Assembly: GCA_002449845.1 (NCBI GenBank)
Contig: DJXW01000010.1
Location: 48,139-66,553, forward strand
Direction: 5' to 3'
DNA from: Prevotella sp. UBA6994
Lineage (GTDB): Bacteria; Bacteroidota; Bacteroidia; Bacteroidales; Bacteroidaceae
DNA length: 18,415 nucleotides
Of this stretch, positions 1 through 7,203 are shown in pieces. Position 1 is the first letter of the stretch; every line of letters starts with the position of its first letter. The position numbers and the translations under genes were made by a program. The notes below the pieces were generated by a model. The model was not told the DNA's origin. It made no database searches and saw nothing but the letters and a program-made list of their open reading frames with translations.

Positions 1-4
1 CTGT

Positions 5-180
5 CGCCCCTATCGGGGCTTCAATTTGTTCATGCATCCTTTGCAGAAGTTTCGCTACGCTCCACCACCTGCCTGTGTTCTGTCGCCCCGATAGGGGCTT
101 GCAATCTGCTCGTACATCCTTTTCAGGGGTTCCGCTTCGCTTTACCCCTGCCTGTAATCCTAACGCCCCTATCGGGGCTT
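5..180. repeat. ~80-bp tandem double-hairpin intergenic repeat, 2+ copies
   Basis: Three copies of a 17-base motif of the form CGCCCC(TATC/GATA)GGGGCTT lie at 5-21, 84-100 and 164-180, so the unit is 79-80 bp. Each copy is a small hairpin (GCCCC/GGGGC). The stretch between copies contains a second, GC-rich hairpin, clearest at 124-150, where CAGGGGT pairs with ACCCCTG. The array is cut by the window edge, so its full length is unknown. Double-hairpin units of this kind resemble REP/BIME-like intergenic repeats; no coding sequence overlaps them. The repeat is directly visible; the REP-like label is inference. Confidence 0.75.
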
Positions 181-230
181 GCAATAACCATCAGAATAAA
201 TATGATGCCAATAAGTATAATAATCCCCTA

Positions 231-350
231 TGAATTATGAATTGTGAATTATGAATTATGAATTGTGAATTGTGAATTATCAATTATCAATTATCAATTA
301 TGAATTGCGAATTATGAATTATCAATTATGAATTATCCATTGTCAATTAT
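231..350. repeat. heptamer tandem repeat (consensus TGAATTA), 17 units
   Basis: Seventeen consecutive 7-base units can be cut from this stretch with no indels. Variants are TGAATTA, TGAATTG, TCAATTA, CGAATTA, TCCATTG and TCAATTG. The unit length is strict although the bases drift. The array is very AT-rich and lies in the gene-free leader region. No function can be assigned from sequence. Confidence 0.85.
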
Positions 351-440
351 TCCGACAAAAAATGGTTGGTGATTTCTTGCGAAATAGAATTGGGAGAATG
401 GAAAAATAGGTTATGATGGCTAAAAAATCGTGTTTTTCAT

Positions 441-524
441 CGTAACATATCAAGTTACGAACGTAACTATATGAGTTATGAGCGTAACTATGTATGTTAC
501 GAGTGCTAACTATATATGTTATGA
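441..524. repeat. four phased near-palindromes of ~20 bp, possible protein-binding array
   Basis: Four units of the form (C)GTAAC-TATNNN-GTTAC/ATGA begin at 441, 462, 483 and 505, spaced 21, 21 and 22 bases, which is about two DNA turns. Each unit is an imperfect inverted repeat, for example GTAAC/GTTAC in the first and third. Even spacing on one face of the helix is what an array of operator sites for a dimeric DNA-binding protein would look like. No adjacent regulator gene is visible, so the binding role is inference. Confidence 0.6.
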
Positions 525-634
525 AAGCCCGAAAAGTGGCTTTTTGGACGTAAAAGCATGGTTTTTCATCATATCTGCAAATGCCATTAAACCGTAAGCC
601 ATTGATAATGAATTATTTAACAGTACATCAAAAA

Positions 635-682
635 ACGGGCATTTTTTTCACCAAGTATCAACTCGTTTGAAAAAATGCCCGT
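635..682. other. 13-bp perfect inverted repeat (hairpin/terminator-like)
   Basis: The sequence ACGGGCATTTTTT at 635-647 is the exact reverse complement of AAAAAATGCCCGT at 670-682, with a 22-base loop. The GC core flanked by A/T runs on both arms could act as a bidirectional factor-independent terminator, closing transcription entering from the left of the window. An upstream gene is not in the window, so the role is unproven. Confidence 0.55.
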
Positions 683-817
683 ATTTTAGGGGGTAAATTC
701 AGAATTTGTATGACAAAATGAGGGGTGAGAGATATGATTTATTGGTCTTTATGGTTTGCGACGTTAAGATTTTGCGGACGCAATTAATTGTTTAATGATT
801 ATTAAAGAACAATAAAA

Positions 818-847
818 GTTACCCTTTGGTAACTTACCCTTTGGTAA
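818..847. promoter_or_regulatory. two abutting palindromes upstream of the ATPase gene
   Basis: GTTACC-CTTT-GGTAAC (818-833) is followed immediately by TTACC-CTTT-GGTAA (834-847), giving two copies of the same palindrome 16 bases apart. They end seven bases before a TAnnTTTG-like box (855-862) and 36 bases before the ATG at 884. The placement fits an operator pair overlapping the -33 region, which would allow repression or autoregulation of the ATPase gene. The palindromes are seen directly; the operator role is inferred. Confidence 0.5.
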
Positions 848-854
848 TTTTTTG

Positions 855-862
855 TATTTTTG
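855..862 (+). promoter_or_regulatory. candidate -7 box (TATTTTTG) for the ATPase gene
   Basis: TATTTTTG matches the Bacteroidetes housekeeping -7 consensus TAnnTTTG and lies 21 bases before the ATG at 884. TTTG words occur upstream at 825-828 and 840-843, but neither is at the ideal spacing, so the -33 element is unclear. Confidence 0.4.
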
Positions 863-883
863 CCGAGTAAAAATCTAAAAATC

Positions 884-2011
884 ATGAATGCTCCATTTCA
901 ATACGGAACCTTGGCGACAAGAGAGAACTTTGTAGATAGGGTGGACGATAGGGCGTTGTTGAAAAACTTTTTGTCTTCGCATATTAACGTAATGTTAGTA
1001 TCTCCACGCCGATGGGGAAAGTCTTCTCTTGTTAAGATAGCCATGGAAGAACTACAGGATGAGGACAAGGAGGTAAGAGTGTGCTATATAGATGCTTTTA
1101 GCATTGGTTCTGAGGCAGAATTCTATAGGACGTTTGCCAGCCAGGTGATATCATGTGCGTCAAGTAAATTAGAGAAACGAATACAAGATGCCAAGAAATT
1201 CTTGACAGGCGTAGTGCCACAGGTGATTATTAAAGACGATGTAACCAATTTCATGGCTTTCGATGTGAAGTTTGTTCCTCAAGAGCAAGACAAGATGGAT
1301 ATTCTTCGATTGCCTGAAACATTGGCACAGTCCAGAAAAATCAAGATTATTGTCTGTATCGATGAATTCCAGCAATTGGCGAATCTTCCAGAATATAAAA
1401 ATATGGAGGGAAAGATGCGGTCGGCATGGCAGCAACAGGAGCGCGTATCGTATTGTTTATATGGCAGCAAGCGGCACATGATGTTGGATATTTTTAATAA
1501 TTCCAACTCGCCATTCTATCGATTTGGACAATTGCTGTTCTTGAATAAAATACCAAAGGAAGAATGGATACCTTTTATTGTAGAAACGTTTGAGAAGTCG
1601 GGGAAACGTATTTCTAATGAATTTGCCAATCGCATATGTGACGTGACAGAGTGTCACTCTTGGTATTTGCAGCAGTGTTGCTATTTTGTATGGAACGCCA
1701 CTGCGACGGAGGTCTCAGAACAGTCTTTTAGCTATGGATTGAAACAGATGATTAATACCAATTCCCCGATGTTTTTGAATGATACTGAGAATTTGGCTGC
1801 CAGCCAAATAGAAATGCTTCGTGCTATCAAGGATGGGGTACAACAACTTTCATCGACAGAGGCCAGGTCGAAATATCATTTAGGAAATCCCAATACTATC
1901 AGCAAAAACAAGAAGGCTTTGCTAAACAAGGATATTGTGGAAATGAAGGGCGGGAAAATGATATTCGTTGACCCAATATATCGATTGTGGTTTGAGAGAG
2001 AGTATAAGTAA
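884..2011 (+). CDS. AAA-type ATP-binding protein (archaeal-ATPase/ATPase_2-like)
   Basis: This is a 375-residue P-loop ATPase of the type found in many copies in Bacteroidales genomes. The Walker A loop is SPRRWGKSS (residues 40-48). Walker B is IVCIDEF (156-162) with the D160-E161 pair. A YGSKRHMM segment (193-200), followed by FYRFGQLLFL, is typical of this subgroup. The last ~70 residues look like a winged helix and end in the FVDPIYRLWF motif seen in ATPase_2/DUF234-type proteins. A TTG at 860 would add eight residues, but it lies inside the putative -7 box, so the ATG at 884 is preferred. The true substrate or partner of these ATPases is not known. The gene stands alone, converging with the methyltransferase gene, with ten bases between the stops. 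Tandem palindromes just upstream suggest specific regulation. Confidence 0.85.
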   Translation: MNAPFQYGTLATRENFVDRVDDRALLKNFLSSHINVMLVSPRRWGKSSLVKIAMEELQDEDKEVRVCYIDAFSIGSEAEFYRTFASQVISCASSKLEKRIQDAKKFLTGVVPQVIIKDDVTNFMAFDVKFVPQEQDKMDILRLPETLAQSRKIKIIVCIDEFQQLANLPEYKNMEGKMRSAWQQQERVSYCLYGSKRHMMLDIFNNSNSPFYRFGQLLFLNKIPKEEWIPFIVETFEKSGKRISNEFANRICDVTECHSWYLQQCCYFVWNATATEVSEQSFSYGLKQMINTNSPMFLNDTENLAASQIEMLRAIKDGVQQLSSTEARSKYHLGNPNTISKNKKALLNKDIVEMKGGKMIFVDPIYRLWFEREYK

Positions 2012-2021
2012 AGATGTGTAT

Positions 2022-2654
2022 CTATTTCTTCCTGATGATAGTCAGGCCATCCCGTAATGGGAGGATGACCTGTTCTATGCGTGGGTCTTGGCATAGATGG
2101 TCGTTGAAGCGGCGAATGCCCTCCGTCTGGTGGTCGTGCAGATATGCATCGTCACATACGTGACCATCCCAAAGAGTGTTGTCGGCAATGATGAAACCAC
2201 CCTTTCGCAAGAGCGAGAGAGCCATTTCGTAAGTCTCGATGTAAGTGCGCTTGTCCCCGTCGATGAAAGCCATATCGAACAAGACACCCAACTTGGGAGC
2301 CTCGGTAATGGCATTGCCGATGATGAAATGGATGCGATGAGCCACGGGAGAGTTTTCAATCCACGGACGAGTGAAATCCTCCATTTCATCGTTGATTTCA
2401 AAGGTCCACACCTTGCCATTGTCTTCCAGTCCCTCAGCCAAGCAGATAGCCGAATAGCCGCTGAACGTACCCACTTCAAGGACGTTGGTGGGACGAATCA
2501 TCTGCACCAGCATCTTCAGCAACCTGCCTTGCAGGTGTCCGCTTGCCATTCGTCCGTGGATGGTGTGGATGTTGGTAGCTCTCCACAGTCGGTACAGATA
2601 TTCCGGCTCTGGCTCAATGTGATTGAGGATATAAGTAGAAAGTTGGTTGCTCAT
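2022..2654 (-). CDS. class I SAM-dependent O-methyltransferase (Methyltransf_3 family)
   Basis: This is a 210-residue methyltransferase that transfers a methyl group from S-adenosylmethionine, probably in the cytoplasm. The SAM-binding loop LEVGTFSG is at residues 59-66. An acidic residue after strand 2 is E86. The metal-site motifs typical of catechol-O-methyltransferase-like enzymes are present as IDGDK (131-135, D132) and ADNTLW (157-162, D158-N159). The family includes bacterial TrmR/YrrM, which methylates 5-hydroxyuridine in tRNA, and catechol-type enzymes; the sequence alone does not decide which. The ATG at 2654 is chosen because the longer frame (to 2729) would overlap aroQ by about 60 bases, whereas this start leaves a 16-base gap. 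The gene is probably co-transcribed behind aroQ. Confidence 0.88.
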   Translation of the reverse strand: MSNQLSTYILNHIEPEPEYLYRLWRATNIHTIHGRMASGHLQGRLLKMLVQMIRPTNVLEVGTFSGYSAICLAEGLEDNGKVWTFEINDEMEDFTRPWIENSPVAHRIHFIIGNAITEAPKLGVLFDMAFIDGDKRTYIETYEMALSLLRKGGFIIADNTLWDGHVCDDAYLHDHQTEGIRRFNDHLCQDPRIEQVILPLRDGLTIIRKK

Positions 2655-2670
2655 GTCAAAGGAAATGCTT

Positions 2671-3093
2671 TCATCGTTGTCCCAACAAGCCCTCCAAAGC
2701 CAGTCGGTAACTGTCGAGACCGAATCCACAGATTACTCCTTTGCAAGCAGCAGAGATCATTGAGTGGTGGCGAAACTCCTCCCGTTGGTGTACGTTGGAG
2801 ATATGTACCTCAATGACGGGAGCCGTGATGGAACGGATGCAATCGTGCAGAGCCACGCTGGTATGGGTATAAGCACCGGCGTTGAGGATGATGCCGTCTG
2901 CGGAGAATCCCACCTCTTGCATCTTGTTGATGAGTTCGCCCTCGATATTGCTTTGGAAATACGCTATCTCCACGTCGGGATATTGGGCTTTCAATGTAGG
3001 CAGATAGCTCTCGAATGAGTTTGAGCCGTAGATTCCTGGTTCTCGTTTCCCTAACAAGTTCAGGTTAGGACCGTTGATGATTAGTATCTTCAT
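2671..3093 (-). CDS. aroQ: type II 3-dehydroquinate dehydratase
   Basis: AroQ dehydrates 3-dehydroquinate to 3-dehydroshikimate, the third step of the shikimate pathway, as a cytoplasmic dodecamer. The 140-residue length is normal for the family. Hallmarks are INGPNLNLLGKREPGIYG at residues 6-23 with catalytic Tyr22 and Arg17, NAGAYTHTS (71-79) with Asn71 and His77, and the EVHISNVHQREEFR segment (95-108) with Glu95 and His97. The frame extends upstream to an ATG at 3129, but that start lies within the putative -7 box TACCTTTG, and family members begin at the MKILIINGPN position. The ATG at 3093 is therefore used. The gene heads a two-gene minus-strand unit with the methyltransferase and diverges from xerD. 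Confidence 0.95.
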   Translation of the reverse strand: MKILIINGPNLNLLGKREPGIYGSNSFESYLPTLKAQYPDVEIAYFQSNIEGELINKMQEVGFSADGIILNAGAYTHTSVALHDCIRSITAPVIEVHISNVHQREEFRHHSMISAACKGVICGFGLDSYRLALEGLLGQR

Positions 3094-3116
3094 TTGCATA
3101 TCATGATTTATCAATG

Positions 3117-3124
3117 CAAAGGTA
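3117..3124 (-). promoter_or_regulatory. candidate -7 promoter box for aroQ (TACCTTTG, minus strand)
   Basis: On the minus strand this reads TACCTTTG, an exact match to TAnnTTTG, 23 bases before the aroQ ATG at 3093. No perfect TTTG -33 element is seen at the expected spacing. The position supports the short aroQ start. Confidence 0.5.
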
Positions 3125-3198
3125 GGCATATTTTTTCAACTTCATCTGAAAACCCAACAAAAATATCACTTGATGAAGTAAAATGGAATAAAAATTTG

Positions 3199-3206
3199 TA
3201 ATTTTG
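3199..3206 (+). promoter_or_regulatory. candidate -7 promoter box for xerD (TAATTTTG)
   Basis: TAATTTTG matches TAnnTTTG and lies 29 bases before the xerD ATG at 3236. The -33 element is not obvious. With the minus-strand box at 3117-3124 it makes a divergent promoter region between aroQ and xerD. Confidence 0.5.
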
Positions 3207-3235
3207 CAGGCTGCAAACGAGAATCACATACGAGC

Positions 3236-4138
3236 ATGGACGTAGAACGACAATATATGCGCTACCTGAAACTGCAACGTAACTATTCGCCCAATACGTT
3301 GGAGGCTTACAAGCACGACTTGGACTATCTGCTCAGTTATTGCAGGCAAAATGGCAAGGAGCCCATTGACATGAAGTTGGAAGACTTGCAACACTTTGCC
3401 GCCTCTATCCATGAACATGGGGTGGGGGCTTCGTCGCAGGCACGTATCTTGAGTGGCGTGCGGTCTTTCTATCGATACCTGGTGCTCGACGGCTTTATAG
3501 AAGACGATCCCACGGAGCTATTGGAATCACCGCAGTTGGGCGAACATCTTCCCGAGGTGTTGTCGGTGGAGGAAATAGACATGCTGGAGGACTGCATTGA
3601 CCTCAGTACCAATGAGGGACAGCGCAACAAAGCCATCATAGAAGTGCTCTTCTCGTGCGGACTGCGCGTGTCAGAGTTGGTCAACCTCAAGCTCACCGAC
3701 CTCTATTTGGATGAAGGCTACGTGCGTGTGTTGGGTAAGGGCAGCAAGGAACGGTTGGTACCCATCTCGCCCCGAGCCATTCATGAGTTGAAATTGTGGT
3801 TTTACAATCGCAACCTCATGAACATCAAGCGAGGCGAAGAAGACTATGTGTTTCTGAACCGACGAGGCTCACATCTCACGCGCACGATGATCCTCATCAT
3901 GATTAAGCGACAGGCAGAGGCAGCGGGAATCAAGAAGACTATCTCTCCCCATACGTTGCGACATTCGTTTGCTACGGCGTTGCTGAAGGGTGGGGCAGAC
4001 CTGCGAGCCATTCAAGCCATGTTGGGGCATGAAGACATAGGCACTACAGAGATTTACACCCACATAGACACTACCACGCTCAGACATGAGATTCTCTTTC
4101 ATCATCCAAGGAATATCCAACGTGAAAACACCAAATAA
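3236..4138 (+). CDS. xerD: tyrosine recombinase XerD
   Basis: This is a 300-residue site-specific tyrosine recombinase, the usual length for XerD/XerC, which resolves chromosome dimers at dif. The N-terminal SAM-like core-binding domain covers about residues 1-90. The catalytic domain has the full set of active-site residues: Arg144 (in CGLRVSEL), Lys168 (LGKGSKERLVP), His239 and Arg242 (SPHTLRHSFAT), His265 (MLGHEDIGTTEIY) and the nucleophile Tyr274. It is monocistronic by position, divergent from aroQ and ahead of the M16 protease gene with its own promoter-like box. The absence of adjacent integron or transposon features favours the chromosomal dif recombinase over an element integrase; XerC versus XerD cannot be fully settled by reading. 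Confidence 0.9.
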   Translation: MDVERQYMRYLKLQRNYSPNTLEAYKHDLDYLLSYCRQNGKEPIDMKLEDLQHFAASIHEHGVGASSQARILSGVRSFYRYLVLDGFIEDDPTELLESPQLGEHLPEVLSVEEIDMLEDCIDLSTNEGQRNKAIIEVLFSCGLRVSELVNLKLTDLYLDEGYVRVLGKGSKERLVPISPRAIHELKLWFYNRNLMNIKRGEEDYVFLNRRGSHLTRTMILIMIKRQAEAAGIKKTISPHTLRHSFATALLKGGADLRAIQAMLGHEDIGTTEIYTHIDTTTLRHEILFHHPRNIQRENTK

Positions 4139-4182
4139 TATAAAAAACATTAATAATATGTGTATAGGACAAAGATAATACG

Positions 4183-4190
4183 TACCTTTG
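4183..4190 (+). promoter_or_regulatory. candidate -7 promoter box for the M16 protease gene (TACCTTTG)
   Basis: TACCTTTG is an exact TAnnTTTG match, 28 bases before the ATG at 4219 and outside xerD, which ends at 4138. The upstream -33 element is weak. Confidence 0.5.
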
Positions 4191-4218
4191 TACCTCATGA
4201 TTTAAACAAAGTTGTTTT

Positions 4219-7032
4219 ATGAAGCTAAAAAATCTTTTATTGGTTGCATTACTGGCATTGGCAAGTAATGTGGTGGCACAGATGCAGATGCCTCCTGTTC
4301 CCGTAGATCCAGACGTACGTATCGGCAAACTGGACAACGGACTAACTTATTACATTCGTCACAACAACTGGCCAGAGAATCGCGCCGAGTTCTACATTGC
4401 CCAAAAAGTGGGCTCCATTCAGGAGAACGACGACCAACGAGGACTGGCGCACTTCTTGGAGCACATGGCGTTTAATGGCTCGAAGCATTTCAAGGGCAAC
4501 GAACTGTTGCGCTGGTGCGAGAGCGTAGGCGTGAAGTTTGGTACCGACCTGAATGCTTACACGAGCATCGACCAGACGGTTTATAATATCAGCAACGTAC
4601 CTACCACGCGTGAGAGCATCATCGACTCATGTCTGCTGATTCTCTACGACTGGGCAGACGGATTGCTGTTGGAGCAAGAGGAGATAGAAAAGGAACGTGG
4701 CGTGATTCACGAGGAATGGCGTTTGCGTACCAGTGCACAGATGCGTATGCTGGAGCGCGACCTTCCCAAACTCTATCCCGGGTCTAAGTATGGTCACCGT
4801 ATGCCCATCGGACTGATGGAGATTATTGACAACTTCGAGCGCCCGTTCCTCCAGGCTTATTACGAGAAATGGTATCGTCCCGACAACCAGGGTATCATCA
4901 TCGTGGGTGATGTGGACTTAGATAAGGTGGAACAGAAAATCAAGACCCTTTTCTCACCCATCGTACTGCCTGAAAACCGTACGTTGGTAACCACTGAGCC
5001 TGTACCCGATAATGCAGAGCCTATCTACGTCATCGACAAGGACAAGGAACAGCAATACAATTTGGTTGACATCATGATGAAACATGAGGCATTCCCCGAC
5101 TCTCTGAAGGGTTCGATGGTATATCTCTTGTCCAACTACATGAAGAATGCAGCCCTCTCAATGTTGAACGACCGTCTGCGTGAGTATGCCGAGAAACCTG
5201 AAAGTCCGTTCCTCCAGGCTTCTGTCGATGATGGGCAATACATTTTCTCAAAGACCGTTGATGCCTTTGAAATAGACATCCTGCCCAAAGACGGACAGAT
5301 GGAGGCTGCTGTCACGACAGCTCTCACTGAAGCACGCCGTGCTGCTGAGTTCGGCTTTACCCCCACTGAGTACAATCGCTACAAAGCCAACTATACCAGT
5401 TCGCTTGAGAAGCAGTATTTAAACAAGGACAAACGCTACAACAGTCAGTTTGTAAACCAATATGTACAACACTTCCTTGCCAACGAACCCATTCCCAGCA
5501 TCGACTACACGTATGAGACGATGAAACAACTCGTACCGATGTTGCCGTTGGAAGGTATCAATATGGTAATCAAGGAACTTGTGTCTATGAAAGACTCCAA
5601 CCTCGTGGTATTGAACTTCAACAATGAGAAGGAAGGGGCTGTCTATCCTACGGAGGAGGGATTGAGAAATGCCATCGTCGCTGCTCGCTCTGCCCAGATT
5701 GAAGCCTACGTGGATAACGTGAAGAACGAGCCATTGATGACCGTCTTACCCAAGAAGGGAACCATCAAGAAGGAGGTAAAGAATGAGCTCTTTGGCTACA
5801 CCGAACTTACCTTGTCGAATGGTGCAACGGTAGTACTGAAACAAACCGACTTGAAGAAAGACCAAGTGATTCTGAGTGGTGAGGGATTCGGCGGTTCCGC
5901 TCTCTATGGTGAGAAGGATTTCGTCAACATCAAGATGTACGATGACGTGATTGGGGCAAGTGGTTTGGGCAACTTCTCGCATACCGAACTGGACAAGGCT
6001 CTTGCCGGCAAGATTGCCAGTGCATCACTCTCCATGAGTGAAAACCGTCAGAATGTCAGCGGTAGCTCTACCCCGAAGGATGTGGAGACCATGCTGCAAT
6101 TGGTGTATCTCTATTTTACCAACATCGCCAAGGACCAGAAGTCTTACGACAATTTGATGCAGACTACGGCTGTCAGCTTGAAGAATCGTCTGTTGCAGCC
6201 AGAGAACGTGTTTAACGACTCGTTGACTGCAATCATGACCAACTACAACAAACGCAGCACTCCATTGGTGGTGGCAGACCTTGACAAAGTAAGCTACGAC
6301 CGCATCCTGCAAATGGCAAAGGAACAGACTGCCAACGCTGCTGCCTTCACCTTTACCATCATCGGCAACTACGATGAGGCTACCATTCGTCCACTTATCG
6401 AACAATATTTGGCTTCACTGCCCTCACAGAAGAAAGTAGTGAAGAGCCCGCAGGTAGATACAGACTATCAAGGACAAGTGGTAAGACACTTCAAGCACAA
6501 GGCAGAGACTCCAAAGGCTATTGCCGTGATGAACTGGTACTCCAAGCAAATACCTTACACGCTGGAGAACAGCATCAAGGCTACGATGGTGGGACAGATA
6601 CTGAGCATGGAATACTTGAAGAAGATTCGTGAAGATGCCAGTGCTGCCTACACAGTGATGTCGCAGGCGGGTGTCAGTCGTAACGACTTTGATACTACTT
6701 CACAAATCATTGCCTATTGCCCCATGAAACCAGAGAAAGCAGACACGGCGCTGATGATTATGCGCGACGAGGTGAATGCGATGGCTAAAACCTGCGATAG
6801 CGACAAGCTGCAGAAGGTGAAGGAGTATATGTTGAAGAATCATGGCGACGGGTTGAAGCAAAACAGATACTGGCTCAGCCAAATCAATAACTGGCGTAAG
6901 TTTGGCGTGGATTTCCATACTGACTTTGAGAAGATTGTGAATGCACAAACCGTGGAAAGCATCAGTGCCTTTGTAAAGGAATTGCTGAAGGCGGGCAACT
7001 GTGCAGAGGTAGTTATGATGCCAGCAGAGTAA
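4219..7032 (+). CDS. secreted M16-family zinc metalloprotease (pitrilysin/PqqL type)
   Basis: This 937-residue protein has an N-terminal signal peptide (MKLKNLLLVALLALASNVVA, cleavage near residue 20), so it should act in the periplasm or on the cell surface. The inverted zinc motif HFLEH at 78-82 gives ligands His78 and His82 and catalytic Glu81. The third ligand is expected at Glu166 in the ERGVIHEEW segment (159-167). The length matches the two-homologous-half architecture of PqqL-like proteases, which form a clam-shell chamber for unfolded peptides. The C-terminal half (about 530-937) lacks an HxxEH motif, as expected. Bacteroidales encode several such proteases, and the precise substrate is unknown. 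It appears monocistronic: a promoter box lies upstream and a long inverted repeat lies downstream (7070-7173). Confidence 0.93.
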   Translation: MKLKNLLLVALLALASNVVAQMQMPPVPVDPDVRIGKLDNGLTYYIRHNNWPENRAEFYIAQKVGSIQENDDQRGLAHFLEHMAFNGSKHFKGNELLRWCESVGVKFGTDLNAYTSIDQTVYNISNVPTTRESIIDSCLLILYDWADGLLLEQEEIEKERGVIHEEWRLRTSAQMRMLERDLPKLYPGSKYGHRMPIGLMEIIDNFERPFLQAYYEKWYRPDNQGIIIVGDVDLDKVEQKIKTLFSPIVLPENRTLVTTEPVPDNAEPIYVIDKDKEQQYNLVDIMMKHEAFPDSLKGSMVYLLSNYMKNAALSMLNDRLREYAEKPESPFLQASVDDGQYIFSKTVDAFEIDILPKDGQMEAAVTTALTEARRAAEFGFTPTEYNRYKANYTSSLEKQYLNKDKRYNSQFVNQYVQHFLANEPIPSIDYTYETMKQLVPMLPLEGINMVIKELVSMKDSNLVVLNFNNEKEGAVYPTEEGLRNAIVAARSAQIEAYVDNVKNEPLMTVLPKKGTIKKEVKNELFGYTELTLSNGATVVLKQTDLKKDQVILSGEGFGGSALYGEKDFVNIKMYDDVIGASGLGNFSHTELDKALAGKIASASLSMSENRQNVSGSSTPKDVETMLQLVYLYFTNIAKDQKSYDNLMQTTAVSLKNRLLQPENVFNDSLTAIMTNYNKRSTPLVVADLDKVSYDRILQMAKEQTANAAAFTFTIIGNYDEATIRPLIEQYLASLPSQKKVVKSPQVDTDYQGQVVRHFKHKAETPKAIAVMNWYSKQIPYTLENSIKATMVGQILSMEYLKKIREDASAAYTVMSQAGVSRNDFDTTSQIIAYCPMKPEKADTALMIMRDEVNAMAKTCDSDKLQKVKEYMLKNHGDGLKQNRYWLSQINNWRKFGVDFHTDFEKIVNAQTVESISAFVKELLKAGNCAEVVMMPAE

Positions 7033-7069
7033 CTATTTTAGAAAAGGAAGTACACGAGTTAAAGAATAA

Positions 7070-7173
7070 AGGAGTTAAGGAGTACAGGAGTTAAGACAAT
7101 AGTCTTCTTTCATGAATCATTCAGACATAAGTCATTAGTCTGAACTCCTTAACTCCTGAACTCCTTAACTCCT
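7070..7173. terminator. 26-bp inverted repeat built of AGGAGTTA octamers between the protease gene and metK
   Basis: Positions 7070-7095 pair with 7148-7173 at 25 of 26 bases, with a 52-base loop. Each arm is itself a tandem repeat of an 8-base unit (AGGAGTTA, AGGAGTAC, AGGAGTTA). A long stem here could end transcription of the protease gene or influence the metK leader. It is followed by a short A-run, not a T-run, on the plus strand. The structure is seen directly; the terminator role is uncertain. Confidence 0.5.
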
Positions 7174-7203
7174 ACAAAAAAGATTATTATAAAAAATAGA
7201 ATT

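Noticed and set aside
5..180. CRISPR array
   Set aside because: The repeated motif is only 17 bases, the intervening ~63 bases are themselves similar between units, and there is no cas gene in the window.
860..883. TTG start at 860 for the ATPase
   Set aside because: It overlaps the putative -7 box, and the in-frame ATG at 884 is 22 bases after that box; members of the family commonly begin near this point.
2097..2816. Long plus-strand open frame of 239 codons
   Set aside because: It lies antisense to the methyltransferase and aroQ genes, which carry clear catalytic motifs; the frame has no recognisable features.
3236..4138. Integrase of a mobile element
   Set aside because: Length, motifs and the isolated housekeeping context fit the chromosomal Xer recombinase; no attachment sites or cargo are next to it.
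7033..7203. SAM riboswitch upstream of metK
   Set aside because: The gap is filled by the octamer-based inverted repeat and an A-rich stretch; no recognisable riboswitch core pairing was found by eye.
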